A stretch of DNA of 64,000 nucleotides from Microcaldota archaeon (lineage in GTDB: Archaea > Micrarchaeota > Micrarchaeia > Micrarchaeales > Micrarchaeaceae). Below are positions 42,061 through 51,136 of the stretch, one piece after another. Made by a program: the position numbers and the translations under genes. The stretch lies in NCBI GenBank assembly GCA_021817565.1, contig JAKAUP010000003.1, forward strand, positions 62,001 to 126,000. Reading direction: 5' to 3'. The notes beneath the pieces were generated by a model. It saw only the letters and a list, made by a program, of their open reading frames with translations. It was not told where the DNA came from and did not search any database. The stretch's first letter is position 1; every line of letters starts with the position of its first letter.

Positions 42061-42432
42061 ATGGCAATAAGCGAGGTAGTAGTGGATACAAGTTCTATAA
42101 TATTTGGTATGCAGAACAGGAAGAATATTTTTGGCATACTGGAAAGCGAGTTATCCGGCTCTCGGATATATATATCTAAAGGAGTAGTGAAGGAACTGAA
42201 GGAAATCTCAGCGGAACACACAAAGAGGGGCAGAGCTGCGCTTGCTTCCTTAGCTGTACTGAGAGAGGGCAGAGTTGGAATAAAAGGGGATACGAAAATG
42301 CCCGACGAATGGATGCATTCCCTTCCCGTGGAGAACATAACGTTCGTGACAAACGATACGGATCTATGGCGCAGGCTTAAACGCCAGGGCAAGAGAGTGC
42401 TAAAACTTAGCATATCCGGAAAGCTATTGTGA
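42061..42432 (+). CDS. PIN-domain nuclease
   Basis: The 123-residue protein has the PIN fold: an Asp in V-V-V-D-T-S-S-I-I-F, a conserved Glu in V-V-K-E-L, and T-N-D-T-D-L near residue 100. Such domains are metal-dependent RNases; a solitary one without an antitoxin neighbour suggests an RNA-processing enzyme instead of a VapC toxin. Leaderless promoter as noted. The 3' end is 2 bases from the NFACT-R stop. Confidence 0.85.
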   Translation: MAISEVVVDTSSIIFGMQNRKNIFGILESELSGSRIYISKGVVKELKEISAEHTKRGRAALASLAVLREGRVGIKGDTKMPDEWMHSLPVENITFVTNDTDLWRRLKRQGKRVLKLSISGKLL

Positions 42433-42434
42433 TA

Positions 42435-43208
42435 TTATGGTATGCTAATTGAGAATGTTCCAGTGGGCAGCATCCTCATTATAAGATCAATATCTTCGAA
42501 TCCGAGCATCTTTGCCAGCGCCTTGGCTGCGTCGGATTTCTTTGTCTCTCCCTGCTTTATCAAGGCGCTGCGGTTTGCATTTTTAGTTCTATAGAAGGTC
42601 TGTGTTGGCATTATATTCAGCGCACCGTCCTCTACCAGCATTACCAGTTCGAGCTTTGAAGACATGTACCACTCGCGCTCTCCTTTCATTAGGAAACTTC
42701 CGGTCCCGAGCGAACCTTTTTCCGTGGATTTGCTTATCTGGCTTCTCTTTAGCGCATAAACGTTTACAGAATTAAGCATTGTCTCCCATGCCTTGGAGTA
42801 GCATGCGGCGAACTGTGCGGCCTCCTCCCTGCTTTGCTTAGAAGCACGCTCTCCTTCGATCAATATTGTCACTGACCCGCCGTGTATGTCCGCATGGAGG
42901 AATAGGTCGCCTTGATTAAAATATTTTGAATTGATAAGCTCGTTTTGATGCGCATCCCTTCCGCCTATGACAAGAAATTTCTCGCTCGTGTAGAACCAGT
43001 GGAACTTCTCGTGCCATTTTTGTTCTCTCTTTATTATAAGCTTCTGGGTTTTTGTAGGCAGGCTTTTCTGGACTCCGTTATATCTCTTTTCTAGATCGGT
43101 TATTGCCTTTTCCAATCCGGCCTTTTTCTTCTCCAAGCGCTGCGCCTCATTGTAATACTTGCCGCCGTTCTTCTGCGCATTCTGCTCGAAGTCTATCTCC
43201 AATTCCAC
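42435..43208 (-). CDS. Free-standing RqcH/NEMF C-terminal half (coiled coil plus NFACT-R)
   Basis: Archaeal RqcH is about 650 residues; this 257-residue product matches only its last part. It opens with the block N-A-x-K-N-x-G-K-Y-Y, continues through a coiled coil, and then W-H-E-K-F-H-W-F, G-G-R-D-A-H-Q-N-E and L-H-A-D-I-H-G, the NFACT-R core. The N-terminal NFACT-N (Asp-Arg motif) and HhH domains are missing. GTG at 43208 follows GGAT by three bases and lies 10 bases past the secE stop. It may act with a separate NFACT-N protein, or alone on RNA. Confidence 0.8.
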   Translation of the reverse strand: MELEIDFEQNAQKNGGKYYNEAQRLEKKKAGLEKAITDLEKRYNGVQKSLPTKTQKLIIKREQKWHEKFHWFYTSEKFLVIGGRDAHQNELINSKYFNQGDLFLHADIHGGSVTILIEGERASKQSREEAAQFAACYSKAWETMLNSVNVYALKRSQISKSTEKGSLGTGSFLMKGEREWYMSSKLELVMLVEDGALNIMPTQTFYRTKNANRSALIKQGETKKSDAAKALAKMLGFEDIDLIMRMLPTGTFSISIP

Positions 43209-43218
43209 GTAATCCTTC

Positions 43219-43416
43219 TCATATGAGCTTGAGGCTGCCAGTAACAAGCAATGAGATTACCAGTGCGATAATAAAACCAAGCGCACCCATCAGGACTATC
43301 CCAAGTATTATTATTTTAGCGCTCTTGTTAAACTCCACCCTGTTGGGCTTGTAGCTTATGCTGAGTATATGCCTGGAGTTATGCACGAAGCTTTTTAGTC
43401 TTGATGAGATGTTCAA
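43219..43416 (-). CDS. secE: Preprotein translocase subunit SecE/Sec61-gamma
   Basis: A 65-residue one-helix protein: an amphipathic N-terminal helix (L-K-S-F-V-H-N-S-R-H-I-L), K-P-N-R-x-E-F, and one long hydrophobic segment from about residue 34 to 60. It is the clamp subunit of the SecYE channel. TTG at 43416 is three bases after GGTGAA. In Euryarchaeota secE normally precedes spt5 and ribosomal genes; here NFACT-R follows. Confidence 0.85.
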   Translation of the reverse strand: MNISSRLKSFVHNSRHILSISYKPNRVEFNKSAKIIILGIVLMGALGFIIALVISLLVTGSLKLI

Positions 43417-43496
43417 ACTTTCACCAGATATGATTTAAAGGAAAGCAATAAAAATAAATCTATGGGTTGCCTCAACCCCATTGCGTGGTAATGCTT

Positions 43497-44669
43497 ATGG
43501 AAAAAGTGATAGTGGTAAGGTTTGGAGAACTTTGGCTGAAAGGAAAGAACAGGGATGTCTTCGTTCAAATGTTAAGGGAATCGATAGAAAGTAGGATAAG
43601 CGGCATCAGGAATGTGAGAATCGTGCAGAAGAGGGATCGCTTCGTAATATACGCCCCTAAGCGCGCGATAAATAGGATAAAGGCGGTGTTGGGCTACACC
43701 TTCGGGATATCTTGGTATGGGGAAGCTTACCTAGTGAAGAACAGGATAAAGGAGATAATAGATGGGGTCTCGGAAGCCTCAAAATTGGATGGATTTGTTG
43801 GTAAGAGCGTAAGAATAGATGTGCATCGCTCGTTCAAGCAGTTGAATTTTACTTCTAAGGAGGTTATAAGCGCGATGCTTAGCAAGAAAGCGTCTCTCCC
43901 GTTTACAATGGACAGGAACTCCGATATCTCAGTCTTCGTTAACCCTGATGCGGATTACACGTATATACACGCAGAGAAGATAGTTGGACTTGGGGGAATG
44001 CCGTACGGCTCCTCTGGAAAGGCGGTAGCGCTCGTTTCCGGAGGGATTGATTCGCCTGTAGCGGCCTTCTATGCAATGAAAAGGGGTTTGGAGCTGATTT
44101 ATCTGCACATACACCCATATAAGGACTCGAAGACCGCCCTAGACAATAAGATGGATGCTTTGCTATCGGAGTTGTCAAAGTATTCCGGAAAGAGCAGGGT
44201 TTATCTAGCGCCGGCGTATCTCTTCGAGGCTGGCATAATCGGGACAGACCCAAAAATAGGAGTGGTGCTGTTCAAGTGCTTTATGATGAGGCTTGCAGAG
44301 ATCTTATGTGAGAGGGAGAAGTGCGATGCAATAGTGACTGGAGAAAGCCTTGCGCAGGTCTCTTCCCAAACAATCAGGAACCTCTATATATCCTCAAGAA
44401 TGACAGACAGGTTCGTATTCAGACCGCTTATCGGTTTTGACAAGGGGGAGATAGTTGTAGTAGCCAAAAAGATAAAGATTTACGAAGTTTCGATACTAAA
44501 ATACAGGGATGTGTGCGCATTCAATTCGAAAAGCCCGACCACGTCGGCCAGCCCTTACAGGATAAAAAAAGTATATTCGGAGAGGAAGATGGATGAGATC
44601 GCCCATGAGACCTTGAGTAAAGCTGATTGCCTGGACTTTGAGAATGGAGCGCCTTTAGAGACTCTTTAA
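43497..44669 (+). CDS. thiI: tRNA 4-thiouridine synthase ThiI
   Basis: The 390-residue protein has a ferredoxin-like domain and THUMP domain (to about residue 170), then the PP-loop V-S-G-G-I-D-S-P-V. It activates uridine 8 of tRNA with ATP for sulphur transfer. There is no rhodanese domain. Cysteines at C-D-A-I-V-T-G-E and D-V-C-A-F may matter for thiotransfer. ATG at 43497 lies four bases after GGTAAT. Confidence 0.92.
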   Translation: MEKVIVVRFGELWLKGKNRDVFVQMLRESIESRISGIRNVRIVQKRDRFVIYAPKRAINRIKAVLGYTFGISWYGEAYLVKNRIKEIIDGVSEASKLDGFVGKSVRIDVHRSFKQLNFTSKEVISAMLSKKASLPFTMDRNSDISVFVNPDADYTYIHAEKIVGLGGMPYGSSGKAVALVSGGIDSPVAAFYAMKRGLELIYLHIHPYKDSKTALDNKMDALLSELSKYSGKSRVYLAPAYLFEAGIIGTDPKIGVVLFKCFMMRLAEILCEREKCDAIVTGESLAQVSSQTIRNLYISSRMTDRFVFRPLIGFDKGEIVVVAKKIKIYEVSILKYRDVCAFNSKSPTTSASPYRIKKVYSERKMDEIAHETLSKADCLDFENGAPLETL

Positions 44670-44705
44670 AAGCTTTTCCGCTTTAAGATATCTGAAAGTG
44701 ATAAA

Positions 44706-45005
44706 ATGCAAAGCAGAAATGAAAGGGCATCGTCCTCAAGAAGGGAGGTAATATCTATAGATCCGGAAATGTGGTTTGAAAGGAAACTGCACTATGACGA
44801 AAAACACTCTGTGTGGCACATATTCAAATCTGTTTTCTGGGCGATATTTATCTTCATTACAGGAGCGATGCTGTACGATTCTGCACCCACTGCACAAGGC
44901 ATAGTGCAGTTCTTCGGCTCTGCTGTGATAGTTTTGTCTATATTCATAATACTTTATGGATTTAGCAAATCTCTTCACCTAAAGCTGATGAAGAAGTACG
45001 CATGA
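44706..45005 (+). CDS. Small two-helix membrane protein
   Basis: A 99-residue protein with two hydrophobic segments (about residues 40-58 and 65-85), a basic N-terminus and W-H-I-F motif before the first helix. It is not recognised. GTGAT is three bases before ATG. It lies between thiI and secF with a T-rich stretch before secF, so membership of the export operon is uncertain. Confidence 0.55.
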   Translation: MQSRNERASSSRREVISIDPEMWFERKLHYDEKHSVWHIFKSVFWAIFIFITGAMLYDSAPTAQGIVQFFGSAVIVLSIFIILYGFSKSLHLKLMKKYA

Positions 45006-45016
45006 TTTTGCTAAGG

Positions 45017-45035
45017 CCTTTTTCTTTTTTTAGGC
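45017..45035 (+). terminator. Possible T-rich terminator before secF
   Basis: AGGCCTTTTTCTTTTTTTAGGCC has two thymine runs framed by GGCC/GGCC, giving both a U-tract and a short stem. It sits between the small membrane protein and secF and may end the thiI transcript. Confidence 0.35.
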
Positions 45036-45056
45036 CGAAAACTAAGGAAGATTTAG

Positions 45057-46202
45057 ATGCTTAATATCTACGAAACAAAAAATCACAAGTTATTCCCTAT
45101 AATACCCATAGCGCTCCTACTGATAAGCCTGCTCTTCATACCGCGCATACATCTAGATTCCACGCTTACGGGAGGGACAAACATACAGGTAAGCACAAAT
45201 TCATCGGTAAGCGTTGATGCACTTACAAGAAGCATCGATAGCGTGATACCCGGATCGTCAGTGCAGAAGTTCGGAGGATCTTTGTCTATAACGATTCCGC
45301 CGAACCAGAGCACAACCAGCGCGCTTGCCTACGAACAGGAAGTCAGTGCCAACTATGCAAACTATTCTTCGGCGGCGCTTGCGGCAGCAAGATATTCGAC
45401 CGCGCTATCAAACTTAATCAATTCGAACAACCAGACAGACATTGCCGGATTGAGCTCCGCAAAAGCAAATGAGACAAGATACCTTGCGCTGATGGTCTCA
45501 TCGCTCAATAATGAAGAGGGCACACTGCTCCCGATTGTGGGGAGCCGCGCAGCTTACAATTCCAGCTCTGCAGTGCAGATGGAAGATACGGCCGCCTCAA
45601 TCTACGGTAATGCGACCTCCATATACAAGAACCAGATTATAACAAAACTCAGAAGCGTTGTACCTTTTACCACGTACTCATACAATGAGGAAGCAGCACA
45701 AGTAGGAAAGTTCTTCTTGGGACAGCTGCGCAACATAATAATAATCGCGTTCATACTCGTAGGGTTTGCGGTTTTTGCGATATTTAGAAGTCCGATACCA
45801 TCGATAGCAGTCATATTCGGGGCTGCAAACGACATAATAATAGCGCTAGGAGCGATGGGTGCCTTTGGGATACCTTTGGGGGTCGCTTCGATCGGAGGGT
45901 TGCTGATGTTACTCGGTTATTCCATAGACACGGATGTGCTTTCAGCCGTAAGGATACTGAAAAGGACGGATGATACACCTTCAATCAGGGCAATGTCGAC
46001 TTTCAAGACAGGGGCGACAATGACAACAGCTGCCGTAATATCATTCCTGACGCTGTTCATTGTGGCTTACATCGTATTCATACCTACTTACATTGAGATA
46101 GCAGGGGTAGCACTATTTGGACTTATAGCAGACATCGCAACCACATGGCTCGGAAATACGGTCTTCATACTCTGGTACAAGGAAAGAAAGGATAGGCGAT
46201 AG
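45057..46202 (+). CDS. secF: Preprotein translocase subunit SecF
   Basis: SecF forms with SecD the proton-driven accessory of protein export. The 381 residues begin with one helix, then D-S-T-L-T-G-G-T (RND signature), a periplasm-side domain enlarged by an Ala/Ser-rich helical insert (residues 95-190), and five helices with F-G-A-A-N-D-I-I-I-A-L and the G-Y-S-I-D-T-D motif. It lies immediately ahead of secD, the common archaeal order. Confidence 0.92.
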   Translation: MLNIYETKNHKLFPIIPIALLLISLLFIPRIHLDSTLTGGTNIQVSTNSSVSVDALTRSIDSVIPGSSVQKFGGSLSITIPPNQSTTSALAYEQEVSANYANYSSAALAAARYSTALSNLINSNNQTDIAGLSSAKANETRYLALMVSSLNNEEGTLLPIVGSRAAYNSSSAVQMEDTAASIYGNATSIYKNQIITKLRSVVPFTTYSYNEEAAQVGKFFLGQLRNIIIIAFILVGFAVFAIFRSPIPSIAVIFGAANDIIIALGAMGAFGIPLGVASIGGLLMLLGYSIDTDVLSAVRILKRTDDTPSIRAMSTFKTGATMTTAAVISFLTLFIVAYIVFIPTYIEIAGVALFGLIADIATTWLGNTVFILWYKERKDRR

Positions 46203-46203
46203 A

Positions 46204-47784
46204 TTGAGCAATATTAAATCTTACCTGAAGGATAGAAGGATACTGCTGCTCATAGTGGTTGCTTTATTCTTTTTGGCAATGGATTTGCACTTCGGGCTGC
46301 ACTTAGGCATAGAATTCGTCGGAGGCACCGAGATACCGCTCACATTGCAGCACAGCGTTAATGCGACCACAATGTCCACGATACAATCAGTCATAGAACA
46401 GCGGGCATCCAAATTCGGCCTTAAGGAGATAGTTGTCGAGCCGATAGGAAACTCGCAGATAGATGTATTGTTGCCTTCCACAACTCCGGCGCAGATAAAC
46501 TCGACCATCTCTGTTATAGAGAGCCAGGGAAGATTTGATGGTGTAGTGAATGGGAAGGAGGCGATAAACGGACAGGATATACTTAATGGAAGCATAGGCA
46601 TAATACCTGCAACTGCGGCAAATGGAACGGATGAGTGGGCCGTAACCTTTTACATAACACAGCAAGCCGCAACATCTTTTGCAAAGATAGTCTATGGGCA
46701 GGCGAACAAGCCGCTGTACATGTTCCTTGACCGGCCGCAGAACTCAATTGTGTTGATCAATCAATCTACCCTTGGGAATGTAAGCGCAGGCATAAGCCCT
46801 TCTGTTGCGCTTGGCGCAATGCGGACAGCGCTCGCATTGTCTAATCAGACCATACCGCTTGTTGTAGCAGGAAATTCGATAAACTCGACATTGTTGAGCC
46901 TCTCGAACTATGTAAATACTGGAATGTATGACAAAATCATAACCGACATACCTGAGAGCTCACAGATATTTACAAACGTGCTAAAGGAGAATGTGACGAT
47001 AGATGAGGTAAGCAGAGCTAATATGACACCGCAGTACCTCCAGATATCGGCCAACCAGACGGTATTGGAGTCGTGGCCCGCAGTCGGACTGCTCTCATCG
47101 CCGCTGCTCAACCCCGGGATAACAAACGGAACCATAAGCGAAAGCTATGAGATATCCGGAGTGGCTCCGAGCGCGCTTTCTCAGACAGCAAAGCTAGATT
47201 ATGCAAACAATGAATCCAAGACGATTGCAAGCATACTGAGTGGAGGCGCACTGCCAGTAGGCATCGTGGTAAATACGCCGACTACCCTTTCCTCAACGCT
47301 GGGCAAATCCGCCTTTGAGGTAAGCATACTTGCGCTTATACTTGCCATGATATTTGTTTCGGTCATGATAGTTATTAGGTACAGGAGGATATTCCTTATA
47401 GGGCCGATACTGCTTACGACGCTCATGGAACTTTTCATAATTGTTTCGATAATAGGCTTGGTGGGGACGATAGATCTTGCGGCGCTTGCCGGTATGATCG
47501 CGGTCGTCGGTACGGGAATAGACGCGCAGATAATAATTACTGACGAGATAATATCCAAGGAGCATGGATCAAGCTCGGCGAGAGTGGTGCTGGGTCATGC
47601 GTTCTACATTGTATGGATGGATGCGATACTGATAGTTGTGGCTATGCTTCCGCTCTTCTTCTCGACATCCTTAACACAGGTGGTCGGCTTCTCCGAATCC
47701 ACAATCATAGGGGCACTGATGGGCGTACTGATAACAAGACCAGCTTACGGTGCGATAGTGAGCAGACATTTTGGCGAGGAGTAG
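46204..47784 (+). CDS. secD: Preprotein translocase subunit SecD
   Basis: The 526-residue partner of SecF. After one helix comes G-I-E-F-V-G-G-T-E (RND loop), a long ectodomain with sequons, and five transmembrane helices including M-I-A-V-V-G-T-G-I-D-A-Q-I-I-I-T-D-E. The start is TTG at 46204, which follows GGCGAT by three bases (the hexamer is the end of secF). No ATG is near. Confidence 0.93.
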   Translation: MSNIKSYLKDRRILLLIVVALFFLAMDLHFGLHLGIEFVGGTEIPLTLQHSVNATTMSTIQSVIEQRASKFGLKEIVVEPIGNSQIDVLLPSTTPAQINSTISVIESQGRFDGVVNGKEAINGQDILNGSIGIIPATAANGTDEWAVTFYITQQAATSFAKIVYGQANKPLYMFLDRPQNSIVLINQSTLGNVSAGISPSVALGAMRTALALSNQTIPLVVAGNSINSTLLSLSNYVNTGMYDKIITDIPESSQIFTNVLKENVTIDEVSRANMTPQYLQISANQTVLESWPAVGLLSSPLLNPGITNGTISESYEISGVAPSALSQTAKLDYANNESKTIASILSGGALPVGIVVNTPTTLSSTLGKSAFEVSILALILAMIFVSVMIVIRYRRIFLIGPILLTTLMELFIIVSIIGLVGTIDLAALAGMIAVVGTGIDAQIIITDEIISKEHGSSSARVVLGHAFYIVWMDAILIVVAMLPLFFSTSLTQVVGFSESTIIGALMGVLITRPAYGAIVSRHFGEE

Positions 47785-47808
47785 GTATCACAGCATTACG
47801 GTATTAGA

Positions 47809-48468
47809 ATGATAAGATATTGCCCAACATGCGAAAGGTCAACGCTTGATGCAAGGTTTATTGGAGAGTTTTGCGAATTCTGCACTATAAAAAGGCTCTC
47901 AAAAGATGTGCCAGACACGATAGATGTAGATCAGTGCAAGGTATGCAACAGGGAGAAGGGCGTTACGGAGTTCATGGATTCGAGCCAGAAGGCGGTTTCG
48001 GAAGTGGTGCAGAGAGAAATAAGGAATAAGGATATACATGTAAGTTCGGTGAAGGCGATGGATAAGGGCGTGTTGGTGCGCCTTAACTTCATGGTCGGAA
48101 AAGACGAGCTTGTCTTCGAGAAACTTGTTGGGATAAGGAGGCATAGGCTCACTTGTCCTAAATGCGTGAGGATGAAGTCGGGATACTATCAGGCGATAGT
48201 GCAGCTGCGCGGGAATGAGGATAAAGTCAACAGACTATCAGGCAGGATAATCAGATTCGTCGAAAGAAGAGAAAGTTTTGTTGCCAGGATGGCAAAGGTC
48301 AGGGGAGGGATGGACCTTTACATAGAGGACAAGGCAAAGGTGGGCGCATTCTTTGACATATATAAGGAGTTCAAGCCCAAAAAGTCTTATACGCTTGCGG
48401 GAATGAAGAACGGGAAAAAGTTGTATAGAGTCACTTTCAGTGTAGACCTAAAAGATAAGGAAGGATGA
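47809..48468 (+). CDS. nmd3: NMD3-like ribosome biogenesis/60S-subunit factor
   Basis: NMD3 acts in maturation of the large ribosomal subunit. The 219 residues show the zinc-ribbon N-terminus (C-P-T-C-E, C-E-F-C), a second pair (C-K-V-C) and C-P-K-C-V, then beta domains resembling eL22/OB parts. It has the archaeal, shorter form without the eukaryotic export signal. GGTATT is three bases ahead of ATG. It is convergent with thrS, with a 2-base gap. Confidence 0.88.
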   Translation: MIRYCPTCERSTLDARFIGEFCEFCTIKRLSKDVPDTIDVDQCKVCNREKGVTEFMDSSQKAVSEVVQREIRNKDIHVSSVKAMDKGVLVRLNFMVGKDELVFEKLVGIRRHRLTCPKCVRMKSGYYQAIVQLRGNEDKVNRLSGRIIRFVERRESFVARMAKVRGGMDLYIEDKAKVGAFFDIYKEFKPKKSYTLAGMKNGKKLYRVTFSVDLKDKEG

Positions 48469-48470
48469 TA

Positions 48471-50156
48471 TTATCGCGCGTCCAGCGATCTTGTGCTTAT
48501 CTCTTCTTTAACCCTTCTCACAAACTCCTCGATGCTCGCTTTGTCCTGCTTTCCGTTCCTGTACCTGAGCGATATCGATTTTTCTTCAGCTTCCCTTTTG
48601 CCGATTACGATGATGTACGGCACCTTCTCATACTGCGCCTCGCGTATCTTATAGTCAAGTGTGCGGTCCGAGACGTCTAAGAAGGCGCGGATTCCATTCT
48701 CCTTGAGGATCTTGTATACCTCCTTCGCGTAATCAGCCTGGTGCTCTGATATGGATATGACCCTTGCCTGTTCCGGAGAGAGCCAGACAGGAAAGCGCCC
48801 CTGTGTCATCTCCACATATACACCTATGAATCTCTCCAAGCTCCCGAGAACAGCTCTGTGTATCATGATGGGGCTGTGTTCCTTTCCGTCTTCGCCAGTA
48901 TACGTTATTCCAAACTGTATGGGCAGTTGGTAGTCAAGCTGTATGGTTGCGCACTGCCATTCGCGACCGGCAGCGTCTATCACATGGAAATCGATCTTTG
49001 GTCCATAGAAACTGGCATCCCCCTCCTTGATCTCGTACTCCATTCTGTTCTCTTCCAGCAGCCTTTTTAGGTTCTGGGTTGCCCTATCCCAAAGAGCGTC
49101 GTCGCCCATATAGTTATTCGGATCTTTCGTGGAGAGCTTGGGCACGTATTTAAGCCCGAGCACGGAATAGACCTCCTTTATGAAGCGGATTAGGTTAGGG
49201 AGCTCGTCCTTAAGCTGCTCCTCCGCAAGGAAGATGTGCCCGTCATCCTGGCTGAATTCCTGCACTCTTGTAAGCCCGCCCAGCACGCCACTCAGTTCCT
49301 TTCGGAATAAGCGGTCAAATGTTGCAGTCCTGAACGGAAGTTCCTTATAGCTCCATTTTTTGGTTTTGTATACCATTATGGTTGATGGGCAATTCATCGG
49401 TTTTAAGCTGAGTTCGGAGTTTCCATCCTTTACTATGAACATGTTGTCTATATAGTGCTCGTAATGGCCGCTAACCTCCCATAGAGCTAGGTTTGCCATA
49501 GAAGGTGTGCTTATTTCAACATAGTTGTATTTCTCGTACTTCTCCCTGAGAAACTTCACGAGCTCCTTATATATCAGATAGCCCTTGCCGTGCCAATATA
49601 CCATCCCTGGAGATATCTCCTGCGCACTGTAAAGGTTAAGGCGCTCGCCTATGCTTCTGTGGTCCGTATCAGGCAATCCAGACCAGTCGCTCTTCCTCAC
49701 TATTGAACGATCAAGCTTATGCTTTGGTCGTTCTTGCGCAGCCTCTTTTGAGGAGGAGTAAGACTTGTATTGCTCTGCAAGAGGGTGGCCCTTTACATCT
49801 ACCTTTAGCTTCTTATTCCAACCGAATGGAGCCGAATATATCTTTATTCCGGCACTATCGCAAGTGCGCATTGATTTTATTATTCGAAGCGAAGCTTCGG
49901 GACTTTCGAGGTTTGTACCAAGATGTGCAAATGGGTATATGAGCACTCCGTCCGCCTTTTGCCGAGAAGCGAAGTTTACCGCATCACCCATCGCCTTCTT
50001 TGCAGTCTCTTCCGTATCTCCTTTTTCTACAGTTGTAAGCAGCATAATTATGTTCTCAAAACGCTCGTCTTTTTTGGGCGACTCTTCATAAACGCTGGAT
50101 TCTGGTTTTATAGAATGGTACTCGGCGTAATCCAGGTCTAGTTGTAGTATCTTCAT
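48471..50156 (-). CDS. thrS: Threonyl-tRNA synthetase (archaeal type)
   Basis: The 561-residue class II enzyme has an N-terminal archaeal editing domain (M-K-I-L-Q-L-D-L-D-Y-A-E-Y, A-H-L-G-T-N) and a catalytic domain with motif 2 T-R-V-Q-E-F-S-Q-D-D, zinc-site C-P-S in M-N-C-P-S and H-R-A-V-L-G-S-L-E-R in motif 3, then an anticodon domain. The editing domain is of the D-aminoacyl-tRNA-deacylase-like fold known from archaeal ThrRS. ATG at 50156 is 10 bases after the upstream gene. Confidence 0.94.
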   Translation of the reverse strand: MKILQLDLDYAEYHSIKPESSVYEESPKKDERFENIIMLLTTVEKGDTEETAKKAMGDAVNFASRQKADGVLIYPFAHLGTNLESPEASLRIIKSMRTCDSAGIKIYSAPFGWNKKLKVDVKGHPLAEQYKSYSSSKEAAQERPKHKLDRSIVRKSDWSGLPDTDHRSIGERLNLYSAQEISPGMVYWHGKGYLIYKELVKFLREKYEKYNYVEISTPSMANLALWEVSGHYEHYIDNMFIVKDGNSELSLKPMNCPSTIMVYKTKKWSYKELPFRTATFDRLFRKELSGVLGGLTRVQEFSQDDGHIFLAEEQLKDELPNLIRFIKEVYSVLGLKYVPKLSTKDPNNYMGDDALWDRATQNLKRLLEENRMEYEIKEGDASFYGPKIDFHVIDAAGREWQCATIQLDYQLPIQFGITYTGEDGKEHSPIMIHRAVLGSLERFIGVYVEMTQGRFPVWLSPEQARVISISEHQADYAKEVYKILKENGIRAFLDVSDRTLDYKIREAQYEKVPYIIVIGKREAEEKSISLRYRNGKQDKASIEEFVRRVKEEISTRSLDAR

Positions 50157-50166
50157 AAAAGCATCC

Positions 50167-51045
50167 TTAGTCTATTATACTGAAAAAGTCGCGTCTCTTT
50201 TCCATAACCTCGCCGCGCTCGGAAAGTATAAACATTATTGACCTTACTCCGTCCAGGTCAAGACCGGTCCTTTTCGCCAGATCTTCTGTGCTCATGTCCT
50301 TCCCGCGCAGCGCACTGATGATTTCTGGCGAGTGCTTATTCATAAACGAGCGGTATACGATATAATACTTTTTGTTGAAGGCTCTGGTGCCTATAACAAG
50401 ACCGCTCCTTATCTCGCTTTCCAGTTTTAGGGAGGCGGCTTCGGCCTCGGAAACGCCTGGTATGACAAGATATCCGTTCCTTCTCAACTCCTCGGTTATG
50501 TCCTCGTTGATATAATTTGCCGCTTTATGCTCGTCTATTATCTGTCTTTCCTCTTTTTTAGGCTCGGCTCTGGATTTTTCAGGTTTGCTCGCAGGTACCG
50601 GCGCTTTGCCCCTTGAGAACTTCTCGTACGCTTCTCTGTCCTTTATAAGGAAGCGCCTGTATATGTCATCGTTTATACTGTATATTGTCGACTCCTTGCC
50701 CTTCAGCGGCACCACATATCTTTTATTTATTAACCCGTTCAGCGTTTCCTTCTCGTTCTTGTCCAGCAGGGGCTCCACAACCTCCTTAGTCCTGTTCTTG
50801 TACCTGAGGGAGTCGAGCTTCTTCAGTACCGATAGCTCTCCATATGTGATCGACCTTGAATCCTGTTTCGGTCCTTTCTGCGGGATAATCTTCTGTAGAA
50901 GGTAATCCGGCGTGGCAAGTATATAATAATCCCCGTTCTTAAGGAAGTCTATCTGGTCGCCTTCTTTTATCTTTAGGTTGTAGATAACGTCCATTGGAAG
51001 GTAAATGAGCAATTTATCCTTGTATTTGTAGACCTTTGATGGGAT
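50167..51045 (-). CDS. AbrB-like/winged-helix protein of unknown function, with apparent ATC start
   Basis: About 292 residues. The start reads P-S-K-V-Y-K-Y-K-D-K-L-L-I-Y-L-P, with I-K-E-G-D-Q-I-D-F, like an AbrB/SpoVT swapped-hairpin. A charged linker (K-P-E-K-S-R-A-E-P-K-K-E-E) precedes a conserved beta block (N-G-Y-L-V-I-P-G-V) and the C-terminal winged helix D-L-A-K-R-T-G-L-D-L-D-G-V. No ATG lies upstream of residue 18. ATC at 51045 is three bases after GGTGAT; TTG at 51012 would cut the first strand. TATA lies about 30 bases upstream. Confidence 0.6.
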   Translation of the reverse strand: MPSKVYKYKDKLLIYLPMDVIYNLKIKEGDQIDFLKNGDYYILATPDYLLQKIIPQKGPKQDSRSITYGELSVLKKLDSLRYKNRTKEVVEPLLDKNEKETLNGLINKRYVVPLKGKESTIYSINDDIYRRFLIKDREAYEKFSRGKAPVPASKPEKSRAEPKKEERQIIDEHKAANYINEDITEELRRNGYLVIPGVSEAEAASLKLESEIRSGLVIGTRAFNKKYYIVYRSFMNKHSPEIISALRGKDMSTEDLAKRTGLDLDGVRSIMFILSERGEVMEKRRDFFSIID

Positions 51046-51136
51046 TGAATCACCAATGGTTTAATAACCAATTAATATATTATAATGTAAAGGCTAAAAG
51101 GGTTCGCGATAATTGTTTTGAAGCAATGGCATTGGC

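Noticed and set aside
42061-42432. PIN gene as a VapC toxin of a toxin-antitoxin pair
   Set aside because: No antitoxin-like small gene precedes it; the neighbour is a divergent CoA-binding protein.
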